Part shown: piece after piece, positions 17,450 through 26,932 of the stretch
How positions within the stretch are numbered: the stretch's first letter is position 1
How the letters are laid out: every line of letters begins with the position of its first letter
NCBI RefSeq assembly: GCF_947259345.1
Contig: NZ_CAMYLS010000024.1
Span: 1-64,000 of the forward strand
Length of the DNA stretch: 64,000 bases
From: an uncultured Maricaulis sp.
GTDB taxonomy: Bacteria > Pseudomonadota > Alphaproteobacteria > Caulobacterales > Maricaulaceae
Direction of reading: 5' to 3'
The notes under the pieces: generated by a model
What the model saw: only the letters and a program-made list of their open reading frames with translations
The model's database searches: none
Told to the model about the DNA's origin: nothing
Position numbers and translations under genes: made by a program

Positions 17450-18382
17450 ATGCACGCCAGAATGAAAGCGATTGTCCTCGGGCTGGGCCTCGGCCTGACC
17501 GGGATGGGCCATGCGGCCCTCGCCGATGACGCCGCCGCAGCCATTTTTGGCGAACGTCAGCTGGCCCTGGCCGTGGATGATCGCTGCCACCTGTTCACGG
17601 ACGGTCAGCGCAATGCGCTGGACGCCGCGCGCCTCCAGGCCCGCGGCCTCCTCCTGCGCGAGGGCATCGCGCGCCAGGCGCTGGACGATTACACGGCCGA
17701 TCTGCACCGCCAGGCGGCCGGTATCGCCTGTGCCGATGACGCGGTCGCCGATCTGCAACACCGGGTGGTCAACGCCTATGCCGGCTGGGTCCGCATTCCG
17801 GCGATGGAGTTTCCCGGTCGCCATTTCACCTGGACGGCCAGCCGCACGGTGATGCCGGACACGCCGGTCTGGTCGATCCGCCAGGATCAGGGGGATTTCG
17901 TCGTCGGTGTCAGCACGCGCGATGATCGCCGCCAGCTGAGTTTCGCGCTGGCCGGTCAGCCCGATGCGACGTCCGCAATCCTTGTCCTGCGTGACATGGA
18001 CCGTCAGCCGACGCTTTATGACGCCACGATGGGGGGCATCTATGCCGGCCCGACCGAGGCCGCCTGGGCGCGCTGGACTCCGCCGCGCTTTGCCGAGACC
18101 CGGATCTGGGCCCGTGGCCACAATGCCGGACGTCTTGCCGCCACTCTGGCCGAGACGGAAGACGCCGCCACCCTGTTCGATTTCCCGATGAGCGCCGCCG
18201 ACGCGCTCGCCGCCCGCGATCCGCGCGAAGCCGCCCGCATCGATCTGATGGACCGCCATGGTCGCATCACCGCCAGTCACTACATCGAGATCGGTGACTT
18301 CGCGGCTGCCCTCGCCTTCCTGCGTGGCGGCGATCAGCGCGATCTGGCGGGCAGCTCCGCGCCCGAACCGTCCGCGCCGTAA
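17450..18382 (+). CDS. Exported hypothetical protein
   Basis: The protein is 310 residues from the ATG at 17450; ATGs at 17432 and 17462 are also possible. A signal peptide (AIVLGLGLGLTGMGHAALA) is followed by a mature part with four cysteines (DDRCHLF, ACADD and few others), a helical N-terminal half and a strand-rich C-terminal half (FTWTASRTVMPDTPVWSI; ATSAILVLRDMDRQPTLYDA). No catalytic motif is recognised. It follows the BcsB-like gene by about 90 nt on the same strand and could share its promoter. Confidence 0.55.
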   Translation: MHARMKAIVLGLGLGLTGMGHAALADDAAAAIFGERQLALAVDDRCHLFTDGQRNALDAARLQARGLLLREGIARQALDDYTADLHRQAAGIACADDAVADLQHRVVNAYAGWVRIPAMEFPGRHFTWTASRTVMPDTPVWSIRQDQGDFVVGVSTRDDRRQLSFALAGQPDATSAILVLRDMDRQPTLYDATMGGIYAGPTEAAWARWTPPRFAETRIWARGHNAGRLAATLAETEDAATLFDFPMSAADALAARDPREAARIDLMDRHGRITASHYIEIGDFAAALAFLRGGDQRDLAGSSAPEPSAP

Positions 18383-18434
18383 GTCTGCCTTCATCGCTCC
18401 TGCGTACCAGACCCCATCGCGCGCGATTATTCAC

Positions 18435-18554
18435 GTGTCATCCCCGAAGGATGCCCGGCGAACGCCGGGCGAAAATCAGGGACCTAGCTGGTCGCCGCCA
18501 CATAGGTTCCCGCTCTGCGTCCCGCCTTCGCGGGACATACGGCAGGGACGACAA
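18435..18554. repeat. R1 palindromic intergenic repeat, copy C
   Basis: The element is 120 bp and more diverged than the others. The ends are GTGTCATCCCC and AGGGACGACAA, with internal hairpins GCCCGGCGAACGCCGGGC and GTCCCGCCTTCGCGGGAC. Compensating changes keep both stems paired although their sequence differs from other copies. It sits between two plus-strand genes. Confidence 0.82.
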
Positions 18555-18669
18555 GTCTCGCGTTTTCACTGGCACCGCAGGCTGCGCTGGCCGAATGCCA
18601 TCCCAAGCGCTATGACCCCGGCTCCGCGATCCCCCGTCCCGCCCGCGCAGTGAAAGTTCGACCGACACG

Positions 18670-20253
18670 ATGCTTACGATTTCCAATCTCGACTATCGCA
18701 TCGGCGAACGGTCCCTGTTCGAAAATGCCTCGGCGCAAATCTCCGGCGGCTGGAAGGTCGGCCTGGTCGGTCGCAATGGCACCGGCAAGTCGACCCTGCT
18801 GCGCATCATCCGCGAAGAGATCGACCAGCCCTCCTCGGATTCGCCCATCCGCCTGCAGCGTGGCGCCCGCATGGGCTGGGTCGCCCAGGAGGTCCAGCCC
18901 TCCGACATGACCATTCTCGAGGTCGTGCTGGCCACCGATGCCGAGCGTCACGCTTTGATGCAGGAATCGGAAAGCGCCACCGATCCCGACCGGATCGCCG
19001 CGATCTTTGAGCGCCTGGCCGATATCGATGCCTGGTCGGCTGAAGCCCGCGCCGCGGAAGTGCTGATGGGTCTGGGCTTCAGCGATGCCGACCTCGCCCG
19101 TCCGACGCGCGAGTTCTCCGGTGGCTGGCGCATGCGCGCCGCCATTGCCGGCGTCCTGTTTTCCGAGCCCGACCTGTTGCTGCTCGACGAGCCGACCAAT
19201 TATCTCGACCTTGAAGGCGCGGCCTGGCTGGAAACCTATCTCAAACGATATCCCCACACCGTGCTGATCGTCTCGCACGACCGGGAAATGCTGAACCGCT
19301 GCGTCACCCACACCCTGGCGCTGGAGCACAAACAGCTCTCCATCTCGCCGGGCGGTTATGATGCCTGGCTGAAACTGCGCGCGGCCAAGACCGCCCTGCT
19401 GGAAAGCCAGCGCGCCAAGCAGGAAGCCGATCGCGCCCATCTGCAATCCTTCGTCGACCGTTTTGGCGCCAAGGCCTCCAAGGCCAGCCAGGCCCAGTCG
19501 CGCGTGAAACGCCTGCAGAAAATGCAGGAAATCTCCATTCCGATCGCCGAGCGCACGACGCCCTTTTCCTTCCCCACCTCGACCGACAAGCTCAACGCCC
19601 CGCTCCTGCAATTGCGCGATGCGGCGGTGGGTTATGGCGAGGATGCGAAAATTCTCGACAAGATCGATCTGCGCCTCGATCCCGATGATCGCATCGCCAT
19701 TGTCGGCGCCAATGGCCAGGGCAAGACGACACTGGTCAAATCCATCGCCCGGCGCCTGCCGCTGATGGCCGGTGAGCGCACGGCCGCGCGCTCCCTGCGC
19801 ATCGGCTATTTCTCCCAGGACCAGATGGATGAACTCCATCCCGGCGAGACCGTGCTCGACCATGTCCGCGACGCCCTGCCCGAAGGCACGGCGCCGTCCC
19901 GCTGCCGCGCCGTGTCAGCCGCAATGGGCTTTCCGCACGAGAAAGTCGAGACCAATATCGAAAAGCTCTCGGGCGGCGAGAAAGTCCGGCTCCTGCTGGG
20001 CCTGATGTCGCTGGACAAGCCGCACATCCTGATCCTCGACGAGCCGACCTCGCACCTCGATATCGACAGCCGCGAAGCCCTGATCTACGCCCTCAACGAC
20101 TATAATGGCGCCGTCGTCCTGATCACCCACGACGTCTATCTCGCCGAAGGCACCGCCGACCAGCTCTGGCTGGTCAAGGACGGCCGCGCGAAACGCTATG
20201 ACGGCAATCTGAATGATTACAGGAAGCTGATCCTGCAGGCGGATAAGAGGTAG
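18670..20253 (+). CDS. ABC-F family ATPase (Uup/YheS-like)
   Basis: This 527-residue soluble protein has two ABC cassettes and no membrane domain. The first Walker A is GRNGTGKST (near residue 36), with signature FSGGWRMR and LLLDEPTNYLDLEG. The second Walker A is GANGQGKTT, with signature LSGGEKVR and LILDEPTSHLDIDS. The linker between them (residues about 235-300) is basic and helical (QEADRAHLQSFVDRFGAKAS), like the P-site tRNA interaction motif of ABC-F proteins, which act on the ribosome. Which subfamily it belongs to cannot be settled by eye. Confidence 0.92.
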   Translation: MLTISNLDYRIGERSLFENASAQISGGWKVGLVGRNGTGKSTLLRIIREEIDQPSSDSPIRLQRGARMGWVAQEVQPSDMTILEVVLATDAERHALMQESESATDPDRIAAIFERLADIDAWSAEARAAEVLMGLGFSDADLARPTREFSGGWRMRAAIAGVLFSEPDLLLLDEPTNYLDLEGAAWLETYLKRYPHTVLIVSHDREMLNRCVTHTLALEHKQLSISPGGYDAWLKLRAAKTALLESQRAKQEADRAHLQSFVDRFGAKASKASQAQSRVKRLQKMQEISIPIAERTTPFSFPTSTDKLNAPLLQLRDAAVGYGEDAKILDKIDLRLDPDDRIAIVGANGQGKTTLVKSIARRLPLMAGERTAARSLRIGYFSQDQMDELHPGETVLDHVRDALPEGTAPSRCRAVSAAMGFPHEKVETNIEKLSGGEKVRLLLGLMSLDKPHILILDEPTSHLDIDSREALIYALNDYNGAVVLITHDVYLAEGTADQLWLVKDGRAKRYDGNLNDYRKLILQADKR

Positions 20254-20294
20254 GCGCGGGCCTGGAGCGGGGTCCGGTCTTCTCAACCTCGCCA

Positions 20295-20449
20295 CCACCG
20301 TCATCCCACGGTGACCGCAAAGCGGGCATCCGGGGGACCTCGACTAAGAGGTTCGCAGTACTGGCCCCAGCCTCACCGCTTCACCTCGCGCCCCAAGCGC
20401 TGAGGTCCCCCGGATCCCGGCAGGCGCCGGGACCGTGGGATGACGGTGG
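20295..20449. repeat. R5 long palindromic repeat
   Basis: This is a 155-bp inverted repeat. The left arm (CCACCGTCATCCCACGGT, later ATCCGGGGGACCTC) is mirrored by the right arm (GAGGTCCCCCGGAT, later ACCGTGGGATGACGGTGG). It has the same general plan as R1 (TCATCCC ends and a GGACCT/AGGTCC inner pair) but a different sequence, so it may be a related family. It follows the ABC-F gene. With 20501-20536 it accounts for the non-coding stretch 20254-20654. Confidence 0.7.
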
Positions 20450-20500
20450 GAGTGAGGACAGGTCTTGCTGGAACGCGGTGTCCCAACGCGCCACGCCCTG

Positions 20501-20536
20501 ATCCATCCTTGAATCACTTGTCAGCCAGCGGGCCGT
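20501..20536. repeat. R3 repeat, end fragment
   Basis: ATCCATCCTTGAATCACTTG followed by TCAGCCAGCGGGCCG matches the left arm of the R3 copies at 521 and 27824. No matching right arm is seen nearby, so this is a solo end. Confidence 0.5.
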
Positions 20537-20654
20537 TTGAATCGGAGCATGCGCCCGGGTCGCACATTCCAGACGCTGACGGCGTTTACCGCGCGTTACA
20601 CGTTTAACTTTCAAGATGTCTCCCTACGCCTGATTTGCTCAAGAAAGATCCATC

Positions 20655-21080
20655 ATGCCTTTTCTATCACTCGTCAGCGCCGCCATCGCGCTCACAGCTG
20701 GGACCAATCCGCAGATCGACCGGACAGTAGTTGAGGTGACCTTGCACGATGCCCTTGATGTCGCGCTGGGTGAGGCGAGACGGGTGCCCGAATTCACACT
20801 GACGGTGGACGATCTCAGCGTTGAAGGAGCCTTCGCCTGTGGCACCTACACAGTCATGATCGAGCAGTCCGGAGAGCAGTACTTTATTTCGAATTTCGGC
20901 TTCGTCGTTGAGTTGGCACCAAGTGACGGCCTGCGCGCGCTGCGCCTGAGTGCCTCAGGTAGCGAGATTGTCGAGCATTGCCCGGCCTTCGCCGACGCGC
21001 ACTGGGCCGACCAGCAGCTTCTCTCGACGATGGGATCAGCAGACGCGTTTCTCGAAGAGGCCTATGCCCACATTCCCTGA
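20655..21080 (+). CDS. Small exported hypothetical protein
   Basis: The 141-residue protein starts MPFLSLVSAAIALTAGTNPQ, which is a short signal peptide. The mature protein is acidic with two cysteines (FACGTY, EHCPAF) that could form a disulfide, and the pattern suggests alternating strands. I recognise no family. Its G/C third-position bias is weaker than that of its neighbours, so it may be a lineage-specific gene. It is flanked upstream by R5 and R3 repeats and downstream by a 196-bp gap in which I see nothing. Confidence 0.5.
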   Translation: MPFLSLVSAAIALTAGTNPQIDRTVVEVTLHDALDVALGEARRVPEFTLTVDDLSVEGAFACGTYTVMIEQSGEQYFISNFGFVVELAPSDGLRALRLSASGSEIVEHCPAFADAHWADQQLLSTMGSADAFLEEAYAHIP

Positions 21081-21276
21081 CCTTATCCGTCCCATCCTTC
21101 ACCCCCACATCTGCATGCCCGCCCTGCTGCCACACCATTGGCCTTTTGTGGCCAGCCTGTGCTACATGCCTCGCTATTCCGGCCAGTCGCCTTTTATCGG
21201 CGTCCTTACCGGGACACTGATGGAACCCGGCCATTGATGGGTTTGGCCGGCATTTTGGCACTGGAAACAGCTTTAT

Positions 21277-23595
21277 ATGACCTTGAATCCCCGCATTGCG
21301 CCGGCGCTTGCCGCTGCGCTTGAAAAGAAGGGCTATTCTGCCCTCACCGAAGTCCAGTCCGCCGTGATCGCGGAAGAGGCCGACGGGCGCGACCTGCTGG
21401 TCTCGGCCCAGACCGGCTCGGGCAAGACCGCCGCCTTCGGCATGGCCCTCGCCCCGACCCTGCTCGGCGACGATACCAGCTTCAATTCCCCCGACCTGCC
21501 CATGGCCCTGATCGTCGCGCCGACGCGCGAACTGGCCCTGCAGGTCCAGCGCGAACTGGCCTGGCTCTATGGCGAAGCACGCGGCCAGATCGCCTCCTGT
21601 GTGGGCGGCATGGATCCGCGCACCGAGCGCCGCAATCTCGAGCGCGGCTGCCACATCGTGGTCGGCACGCCGGGCCGTCTGCGCGACCATATCGAACGTG
21701 GCGCGCTGGACATGTCCCAGCTCAAGGCCGTGGTCCTGGACGAAGCCGACGAGATGCTCGATTTCGGCTTCCGGGAAGACCTCGAATACATTCTCGACGC
21801 CGCCCCGGCGAGCCGTCGCACCCTCTTGTTCTCGGCCACCGTGCCGCGCGCCATCGCCGATATCGCCCGCCGCTTCCAGAAGGATGCCCTGCGCATCTCG
21901 ACGGTCTCCGAGCGCGGCCAGCACGCCGATATCGAATACCGCGCCCTGTCGGTCGCCCCGTCCGATCGCGAGAATGCGATCATCAATGTGCTGCGCTATT
22001 ACGATGCCGAGCGCGCCATCATCTTCTGCGCCACGCGCGAAGCGGTGAACCGCCTGTCAGCCCGGTTCGGCAATCGCGGCTTTGCCGCCGTCGCCCTGTC
22101 CGGCGAGCTGACCCAGAAGGAACGCACCCACGCCCTGCAGGCCTTGCGCGACGGCCGCGCCCGCGTCTGTGTGGCCACTGATGTCGCCGCCCGCGGTATC
22201 GATCTGCCCGGTCTGGAACTGGTCATTCATGCCGACCTGCCGACCAATTCCGACGTCCTCCTGCACCGCTCGGGCCGGACAGGCCGGGCCGGCGCCAAGG
22301 GCGTCTGCGCGATCATCGTGCCGCACACCCGCCGCGGCCGCGCCAATCGCCTCCTGCGCGATGCCAAGCTGCAGGCCGAATGGGCCGAGGCGCCGAGCTC
22401 GGACGATGTCCGCGCCCGCGACCGCGAACGCCTGATGGCCGACCCCATCCTCACCGACGAGATCGACGAGGCGATGAAGGTCGACACCGACGCCCTGCTC
22501 GAAAAATTCACCGCCGAGCAGCTGGCCGCCGCTTTCCTGCGCGCCCGCATGGCGACCCTGCCCTCGGCCGAGGATCTCCTGTCCGGTCCCGCCGCGCAGA
22601 ATGATCGCCCCGAGCGCAAGCCGCGCGAGAATTTCAAGGCCAGTGTCTGGTATCGCCTGTCCGCCGGCCGCAAGGCCAAGGCCGAGCCGCGCTGGCTCTT
22701 GCCGCTGATCTGCCGCCTCGGTCATGTCACCAAGCGCGAGATCGGCGCCATCCAGATCGGCGAGAGCGAAACCCGGTTCGAGATCGATGCCGAGCACGCC
22801 GAACGCTTCACCAAGGCCCTGGCCGAAAATGGCGGCGGAGAGAATAATATCCGCGTCTCGCCGGATGACGGCTCGGAGATGCAGCGCGCCGGCCCCAATG
22901 ACGGTCCGACCGATGCCCGTACCCCGAAAATGCGTCACCGCGAGAAGTCCCGTCATCGCGAAACCGACAGCGACGGCTATCCGATCAGCCGCAATCGCGA
23001 TGACAGCGCGCCGCAATCCTATGAGGATCGCAAGCCGCATGATCAACGCGAGCGCGACGACGCTGCGGGTGACAAGCCGCGCTATGAGAAAAAGCCTTAT
23101 GGTGACAAGAAGTCGTACGGCGACAAAAAGCCGTATGGGGACAAAAAGCCTTACGGCGACAAGAAACCCTATGGCAAAAAGGCCGATGGCGACCGTCCCT
23201 TCAAGGGCAAGCCAAAGCCGCACCAGGACCGGGCCGATACGCCCCTGACCGGCGATGACAAGCCCTGGGAAAAGACGTCCCATGACGACAAGCCGCGCCG
23301 TCCGCGTCAGGACAAGCCGCATCGCGCCGAACGTCCCGCTGCGGCAGGCGACGCCGCCCCGGCCCGCAAACCCCGTCCGGCCGGCGACCTGACCAATCCC
23401 AATGCCCGCCCCGACAAGGGCGAGGACAGTTCCTGGGCCCGCAAGCGCAAGCCCGCGGCCGGTGGTTTCAAGAAAAAGGCGGGCGGCTATGACAAGCCGG
23501 CCGGCAAAAAGCCCGGCTTCAAGAAGGATGGCGCCAAGCCGGGCGCAAAGCCGGGCCCGAAAGGCGCCACGCTGAAGCGCAAGCCGAAGGGCTAG
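21277..23595 (+). CDS. DEAD-box RNA helicase with basic repeat tail
   Basis: The protein has 772 residues. Helicase motifs are complete: Q-motif region (ALTEVQSAVI), AQTGSGKT at 44-51, PTRELALQVQ, VLDEADEML, SAT, and RSGRTGRAG. After the RecA domains comes a DbpA-type RNA-binding domain (residues about 455-525, with GRKAKAEPRWLLPLICRLGH). The last ~240 residues are a disordered, Lys/Asp/Pro/Gly-rich tail with four to five tandem copies of a KKPYGD motif near residues 608-630. It resembles DeaD/CsdA-type helicases that unwind structured RNA in ribosome assembly and cold growth. The tail probably binds RNA non-specifically. Confidence 0.93.
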   Translation: MTLNPRIAPALAAALEKKGYSALTEVQSAVIAEEADGRDLLVSAQTGSGKTAAFGMALAPTLLGDDTSFNSPDLPMALIVAPTRELALQVQRELAWLYGEARGQIASCVGGMDPRTERRNLERGCHIVVGTPGRLRDHIERGALDMSQLKAVVLDEADEMLDFGFREDLEYILDAAPASRRTLLFSATVPRAIADIARRFQKDALRISTVSERGQHADIEYRALSVAPSDRENAIINVLRYYDAERAIIFCATREAVNRLSARFGNRGFAAVALSGELTQKERTHALQALRDGRARVCVATDVAARGIDLPGLELVIHADLPTNSDVLLHRSGRTGRAGAKGVCAIIVPHTRRGRANRLLRDAKLQAEWAEAPSSDDVRARDRERLMADPILTDEIDEAMKVDTDALLEKFTAEQLAAAFLRARMATLPSAEDLLSGPAAQNDRPERKPRENFKASVWYRLSAGRKAKAEPRWLLPLICRLGHVTKREIGAIQIGESETRFEIDAEHAERFTKALAENGGGENNIRVSPDDGSEMQRAGPNDGPTDARTPKMRHREKSRHRETDSDGYPISRNRDDSAPQSYEDRKPHDQRERDDAAGDKPRYEKKPYGDKKSYGDKKPYGDKKPYGDKKPYGKKADGDRPFKGKPKPHQDRADTPLTGDDKPWEKTSHDDKPRRPRQDKPHRAERPAAAGDAAPARKPRPAGDLTNPNARPDKGEDSSWARKRKPAAGGFKKKAGGYDKPAGKKPGFKKDGAKPGAKPGPKGATLKRKPKG

Positions 23596-23607
23596 GTCCA
23601 CAACACC

Positions 23608-23727
23608 TTGTCATCCCTGATGGACGCCCCGCGAAAGCGGGGCGAAAGTCAGGGACCTAGCTGGTAGCGACCACTTAGGTCCCTGCCCTGCGTCCGGCCT
23701 GCGCCGGACATCCGGCAGGGATGACAA
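23608..23727. repeat. R1 palindromic intergenic repeat, copy D
   Basis: The element is 120 bp and close to the apparent consensus. The ends TTGTCATCCCTG and CAGGGATGACAA are perfect 12-bp inverted repeats. Internal parts are GCCCCGCGAAAGCGGGGC, an AGGGACCTA/TAGGTCCCT pair, and GTCCGGCCTGCGCCGGAC. It fills the convergent gap between the helicase and histidine kinase genes. Confidence 0.9.
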
Positions 23728-23746
23728 ATGAATGTGAAATCTGCCC

Positions 23747-25486
23747 TCAGGCCACGTCCGCTTTCGCGGTCGTCATGTCCTGGCCGGCTTCCTGGGCGCG
23801 CTGGATTTGCTGGCGGACATCCATGCCCGGATGAGGCTCAACCTCTCCCTTGGCTTCGGCGAGGATGGGCAGGGAGATGGTCACCGTGGTGCCCTCGCCC
23901 TTGCGGCTGGCGATATTCATCGTGCCGCCATGCAGCTCCGACAGGGCGCGAACCAGGGACAGGCCCAGACCGGTGCCGCGCTTCTCGATGTCGCGCGCAT
24001 TGGCCGCCTGCTGGTAGGGCTGGCCCAGACGGCCGGCCTCTTCCGGATCAATGCCGACACCGCTGTCGCCGACCGCCAGCACGAGCTGACCGCCCGTGGC
24101 GCGAGCCATCACCACGATCGCGCCGCCCTTCGGCGTGAACTTGACCGCATTGGACAGGAGGTTGAGCAGGATCTGGCGCAGGGCCTTGCGGTCGCCATCG
24201 ACCAGGAGCGGGCCGTCATGGCGTTTGACCTTGAGATTGATGCCGGCTTCTTCCGCCTGCAGGCGCATCATCTTGGCGGAGAGATTGATCACCTCGCCGA
24301 TATCAAAGGTTTCGCGCACCAGCTCATAGCGCTCGGCCTCGATCTTGGACATGTCGAGCACGTCGCCGATCAGCTCCATCAGGTGCTGGCCGCTTTCATG
24401 GATCAGGTCGGCATATTCGGCATAGCGCGCCGGCAGCGGGCCGAAGAGGCGCGCCTTCATGACGTCGGAAAAACCGATAATGGCATTGAGAGGCGTGCGC
24501 AGCTCATGGCTGACCGAGGCCAGGAACTGGCTCTTGGCGCGCGCTTCTTCCTCGGCCGCATCGCGGTCGCGGCGCGCCTGGGTCAGCGCGGCCTCCAGGG
24601 CCGGGCCGCTGTCCTTGGCCAGGGCAATGACCGAACCGCCATGAATAGGACGGGTGGTGATCAGCACATCTTCGCTGCGGCCGCGGACGCCGCGGACCAC
24701 GAGCTGACCCTCGACTTCGCGCATCGCAGCACGCCGGCCGGACGCCGCGAGCTGGACGCGGTTTTCATCGTCAAAGCCGAGATCGGCCAGCGGCAGACCG
24801 GACAGGTCGCGCGGCAGGCCGGGAGAGAGATCCCGTACGCCCCGCGAGGCCGCGAGAATATGCCCATCGGCATTGCAGGCGATCAGGGGCATTGGCGAGG
24901 CATCAAACGCCTTGGCCCGAACGCGGCCACGCTCGGCCTCAGCCCGCGCCTTGTCGGCGTCATGGACCGCTCGCAGCGCACCAAAAGCAAATCCGGTCGA
25001 CAAGGTCAGGACACAGCCCAGGACGAAGGGCAGGTGCAGCTCGACCGCCATCGGGGCGGGCGCGATAAATCCGGTGAGATGCAGGCCGGCCACGACCAGA
25101 GCGGCAAGACCCGACTGGGCGGCGGCCTTGACGACCCCATCACGCTCACCACAGGCGGCTGCCATGGCCGGTGCCAGAAGAAAGGCCAGAACACCGATCC
25201 CGGTGACGCCGCCGCCCGTCAGGGTGACGCCGACCGCGAAGCCGGTCCACACCAATGCCAGCAAGAAGCGTTCGAACGCGCGGTCCATGCGCGAAATGAG
25301 GAGGAAGGAGATCAGCGCCGGGGCCGCGACCGCCGCAACGAGCACCGCTTTTTCGAGCGCGGTGCCGTCAAGGATTGGCCAGAGTCGCGGCAAGGCAGCC
25401 GCCAGCGTGCCAAGCCAGAGAAGGTTGACGAGCGTCCCGCCTTGGCGTGCGAACCAGGCTGTTATGGCAGGCGATTTCGGCTTCAT
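23747..25486 (-). CDS. Membrane sensor histidine kinase, DivJ/PleC-like
   Basis: The protein has 579 residues. About five to six hydrophobic helices span residues 15-175, followed by a linker helix, a degenerate PAS-like region (195-290) and the kinase core. The phospho-acceptor is H327 in SVSHELRTPLNAIIGFSD. The ATPase domain has ILLNLLSNAVKFTPKGG (N box), GDSGVGID (G1) and GTGLGLSLV (G2). A multi-helix membrane sensor with this HisKA signature and no receiver domain is like Caulobacter DivJ/PleC, which control DivK and cell fate. Exact orthology cannot be decided here. It is divergent from the exported protein at 25678. Confidence 0.85.
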   Translation of the reverse strand: MKPKSPAITAWFARQGGTLVNLLWLGTLAAALPRLWPILDGTALEKAVLVAAVAAPALISFLLISRMDRAFERFLLALVWTGFAVGVTLTGGGVTGIGVLAFLLAPAMAAACGERDGVVKAAAQSGLAALVVAGLHLTGFIAPAPMAVELHLPFVLGCVLTLSTGFAFGALRAVHDADKARAEAERGRVRAKAFDASPMPLIACNADGHILAASRGVRDLSPGLPRDLSGLPLADLGFDDENRVQLAASGRRAAMREVEGQLVVRGVRGRSEDVLITTRPIHGGSVIALAKDSGPALEAALTQARRDRDAAEEEARAKSQFLASVSHELRTPLNAIIGFSDVMKARLFGPLPARYAEYADLIHESGQHLMELIGDVLDMSKIEAERYELVRETFDIGEVINLSAKMMRLQAEEAGINLKVKRHDGPLLVDGDRKALRQILLNLLSNAVKFTPKGGAIVVMARATGGQLVLAVGDSGVGIDPEEAGRLGQPYQQAANARDIEKRGTGLGLSLVRALSELHGGTMNIASRKGEGTTVTISLPILAEAKGEVEPHPGMDVRQQIQRAQEAGQDMTTAKADVA

Positions 25487-25677
25487 CTCGAATCGATGCG
25501 ACTCGCTTTTTTCACTGATCGGAATCTTCGCCTTTTACGTTAACAAATACTGAATCTTAAACTTTGTTCGTTTACGCATCCCAGACGGTAAGGGTCGTGA
25601 TAATTCATCCATCGATCCCCCTTGGATGCCGACCGCAGCCGAGGCAGTATGACGTGGGTTCAAAGGAGCATTGCCTA

Positions 25678-26703
25678 ATGTTGACGACTCTCCTCGCCAT
25701 AGGCGCGCTGAGCATGAGCCTGAGTCTGACGCTTCAGGAAAGCGGCGCCTCGGAGCAGCCGCCGGCCACGACCGACACCACTCCCGCCGCGCCGGTTCTG
25801 CAACTGGCTCCGCCTGAACCCACACTGGTCGAACGGTCCGCCGGTGAGTATGCCGCCTATCACGGTGTCATCTCGGATCTCCACTCGGCCCCGATCGGGT
25901 CCGGCGAGGATCTCGACGAAGCGATGAACCGCCTCACCGCCTTCTATGGCGAGGAACGCCTGGTCCGCGCCTGGATTGCCTATGCTGCCATCATCGCGGC
26001 GCGCCATCCCGAATATATCGATGAGGTTCGCGAACTGGCCGACTATTACGGTCCGGAAGCCGCGATGAGCGGCCTGATGTATGATCCGACCTATGCCACC
26101 AGTTTCGCCTCGTCTGAGGATGCGCAGGAGTCAGTCGTCGAAGCGCTGGCCCGCGACAATGCGGAAATCCTCGAGGTCTCGCAGCGGTATCGGGCCGCCG
26201 CCTATGACCTGCAGGGCGAACGCTGGGCCAATCGCAGCCATGGTGACCGCACCGACCGCCTGGCCGAGCTCTCCATCATGGGCCGCGAGCCGATCGATCT
26301 TTCCGACGAAGTCATGATGACCCTGGCCAACGGCCTCGATAACGGCCTGCCGGCCTCGGCCCTGTTCGATCATTACGACTCGCCGCCGTCGCTTGCCTCG
26401 TCTGTGGCACCGCAACTCACCCTGACCGTCGGCGAAGCCGCTCCGGATCCGGATCGTGACCGGATCGGTCGCATTCTCTCGGTCGCCGCCCTGCAATCGC
26501 TGACCGGCAATGACCCCGACCGGACCGACGAATTGGTCGAGGCGCTGCTCACCGATCCGGTGGTCGAACGCTGCCTGGCCTGGGTGCGTCTGGACCTGCA
26601 GCAATGCGTTGCCGCGGGCCATTTCATGTATGAGGACAGCTTCTGTATCGCCGAACACGCCCTCATGGACGTCAGCCGCTGCCTCGCGAGCAGTGCGAAT
26701 TGA
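25678..26703 (+). CDS. Exported hypothetical protein
   Basis: The start at 25678 follows AAAGGAG and gives 341 residues; a longer open frame from 25564 lacks a signal peptide at its N-terminus. Residues 1-20 (LTTLLAIGALSMSLSLTLQE) form a signal peptide, followed by a low-complexity Thr/Pro/Ala linker. The rest is helical and acidic, with four cysteines near the end (VERCLAWV, QQCVAAG, SFCIAE, SRCLAS) that could pair as two disulfides. No known domain is recognised. The 229-bp gap after it (26704-26932) is AT-rich and probably holds the promoter of the next gene. Confidence 0.6.
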   Translation: MLTTLLAIGALSMSLSLTLQESGASEQPPATTDTTPAAPVLQLAPPEPTLVERSAGEYAAYHGVISDLHSAPIGSGEDLDEAMNRLTAFYGEERLVRAWIAYAAIIAARHPEYIDEVRELADYYGPEAAMSGLMYDPTYATSFASSEDAQESVVEALARDNAEILEVSQRYRAAAYDLQGERWANRSHGDRTDRLAELSIMGREPIDLSDEVMMTLANGLDNGLPASALFDHYDSPPSLASSVAPQLTLTVGEAAPDPDRDRIGRILSVAALQSLTGNDPDRTDELVEALLTDPVVERCLAWVRLDLQQCVAAGHFMYEDSFCIAEHALMDVSRCLASSAN

Positions 26704-26932
26704 GTCAAATTTGATCGTTCTGATTGCCCGAAATCGGCGATTTGTTAACGAAGCGTGTGCCGATCAGAGACAAGATCGAATTTGCTGACAATTTTACACA
26801 AAAACGGCGCACCGAATTTGCACACCATTTCCGGTAAACCGCGCATTTGCTAGCTATTGCTGATTATTTTCCCTAGCCTCAATCCTGCATTGAGACCGGT
26901 ACACCCGGTTTCGGTCATTGATGAGGTCGAAC

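Noticed and set aside
22057-23601. 514-residue minus-strand frame of hydrophobic character
   Set aside because: It is antisense to the helicase; the hydrophobic look comes from reading Lys/Asp/Glu codons on the reverse strand.
25540-25565. CtrA-like site (TTAAC...TTAAAC) between the histidine kinase and exported protein genes
   Set aside because: The spacing between the TTAA halves is 13 rather than 7 bases, so it does not fit the CtrA consensus.
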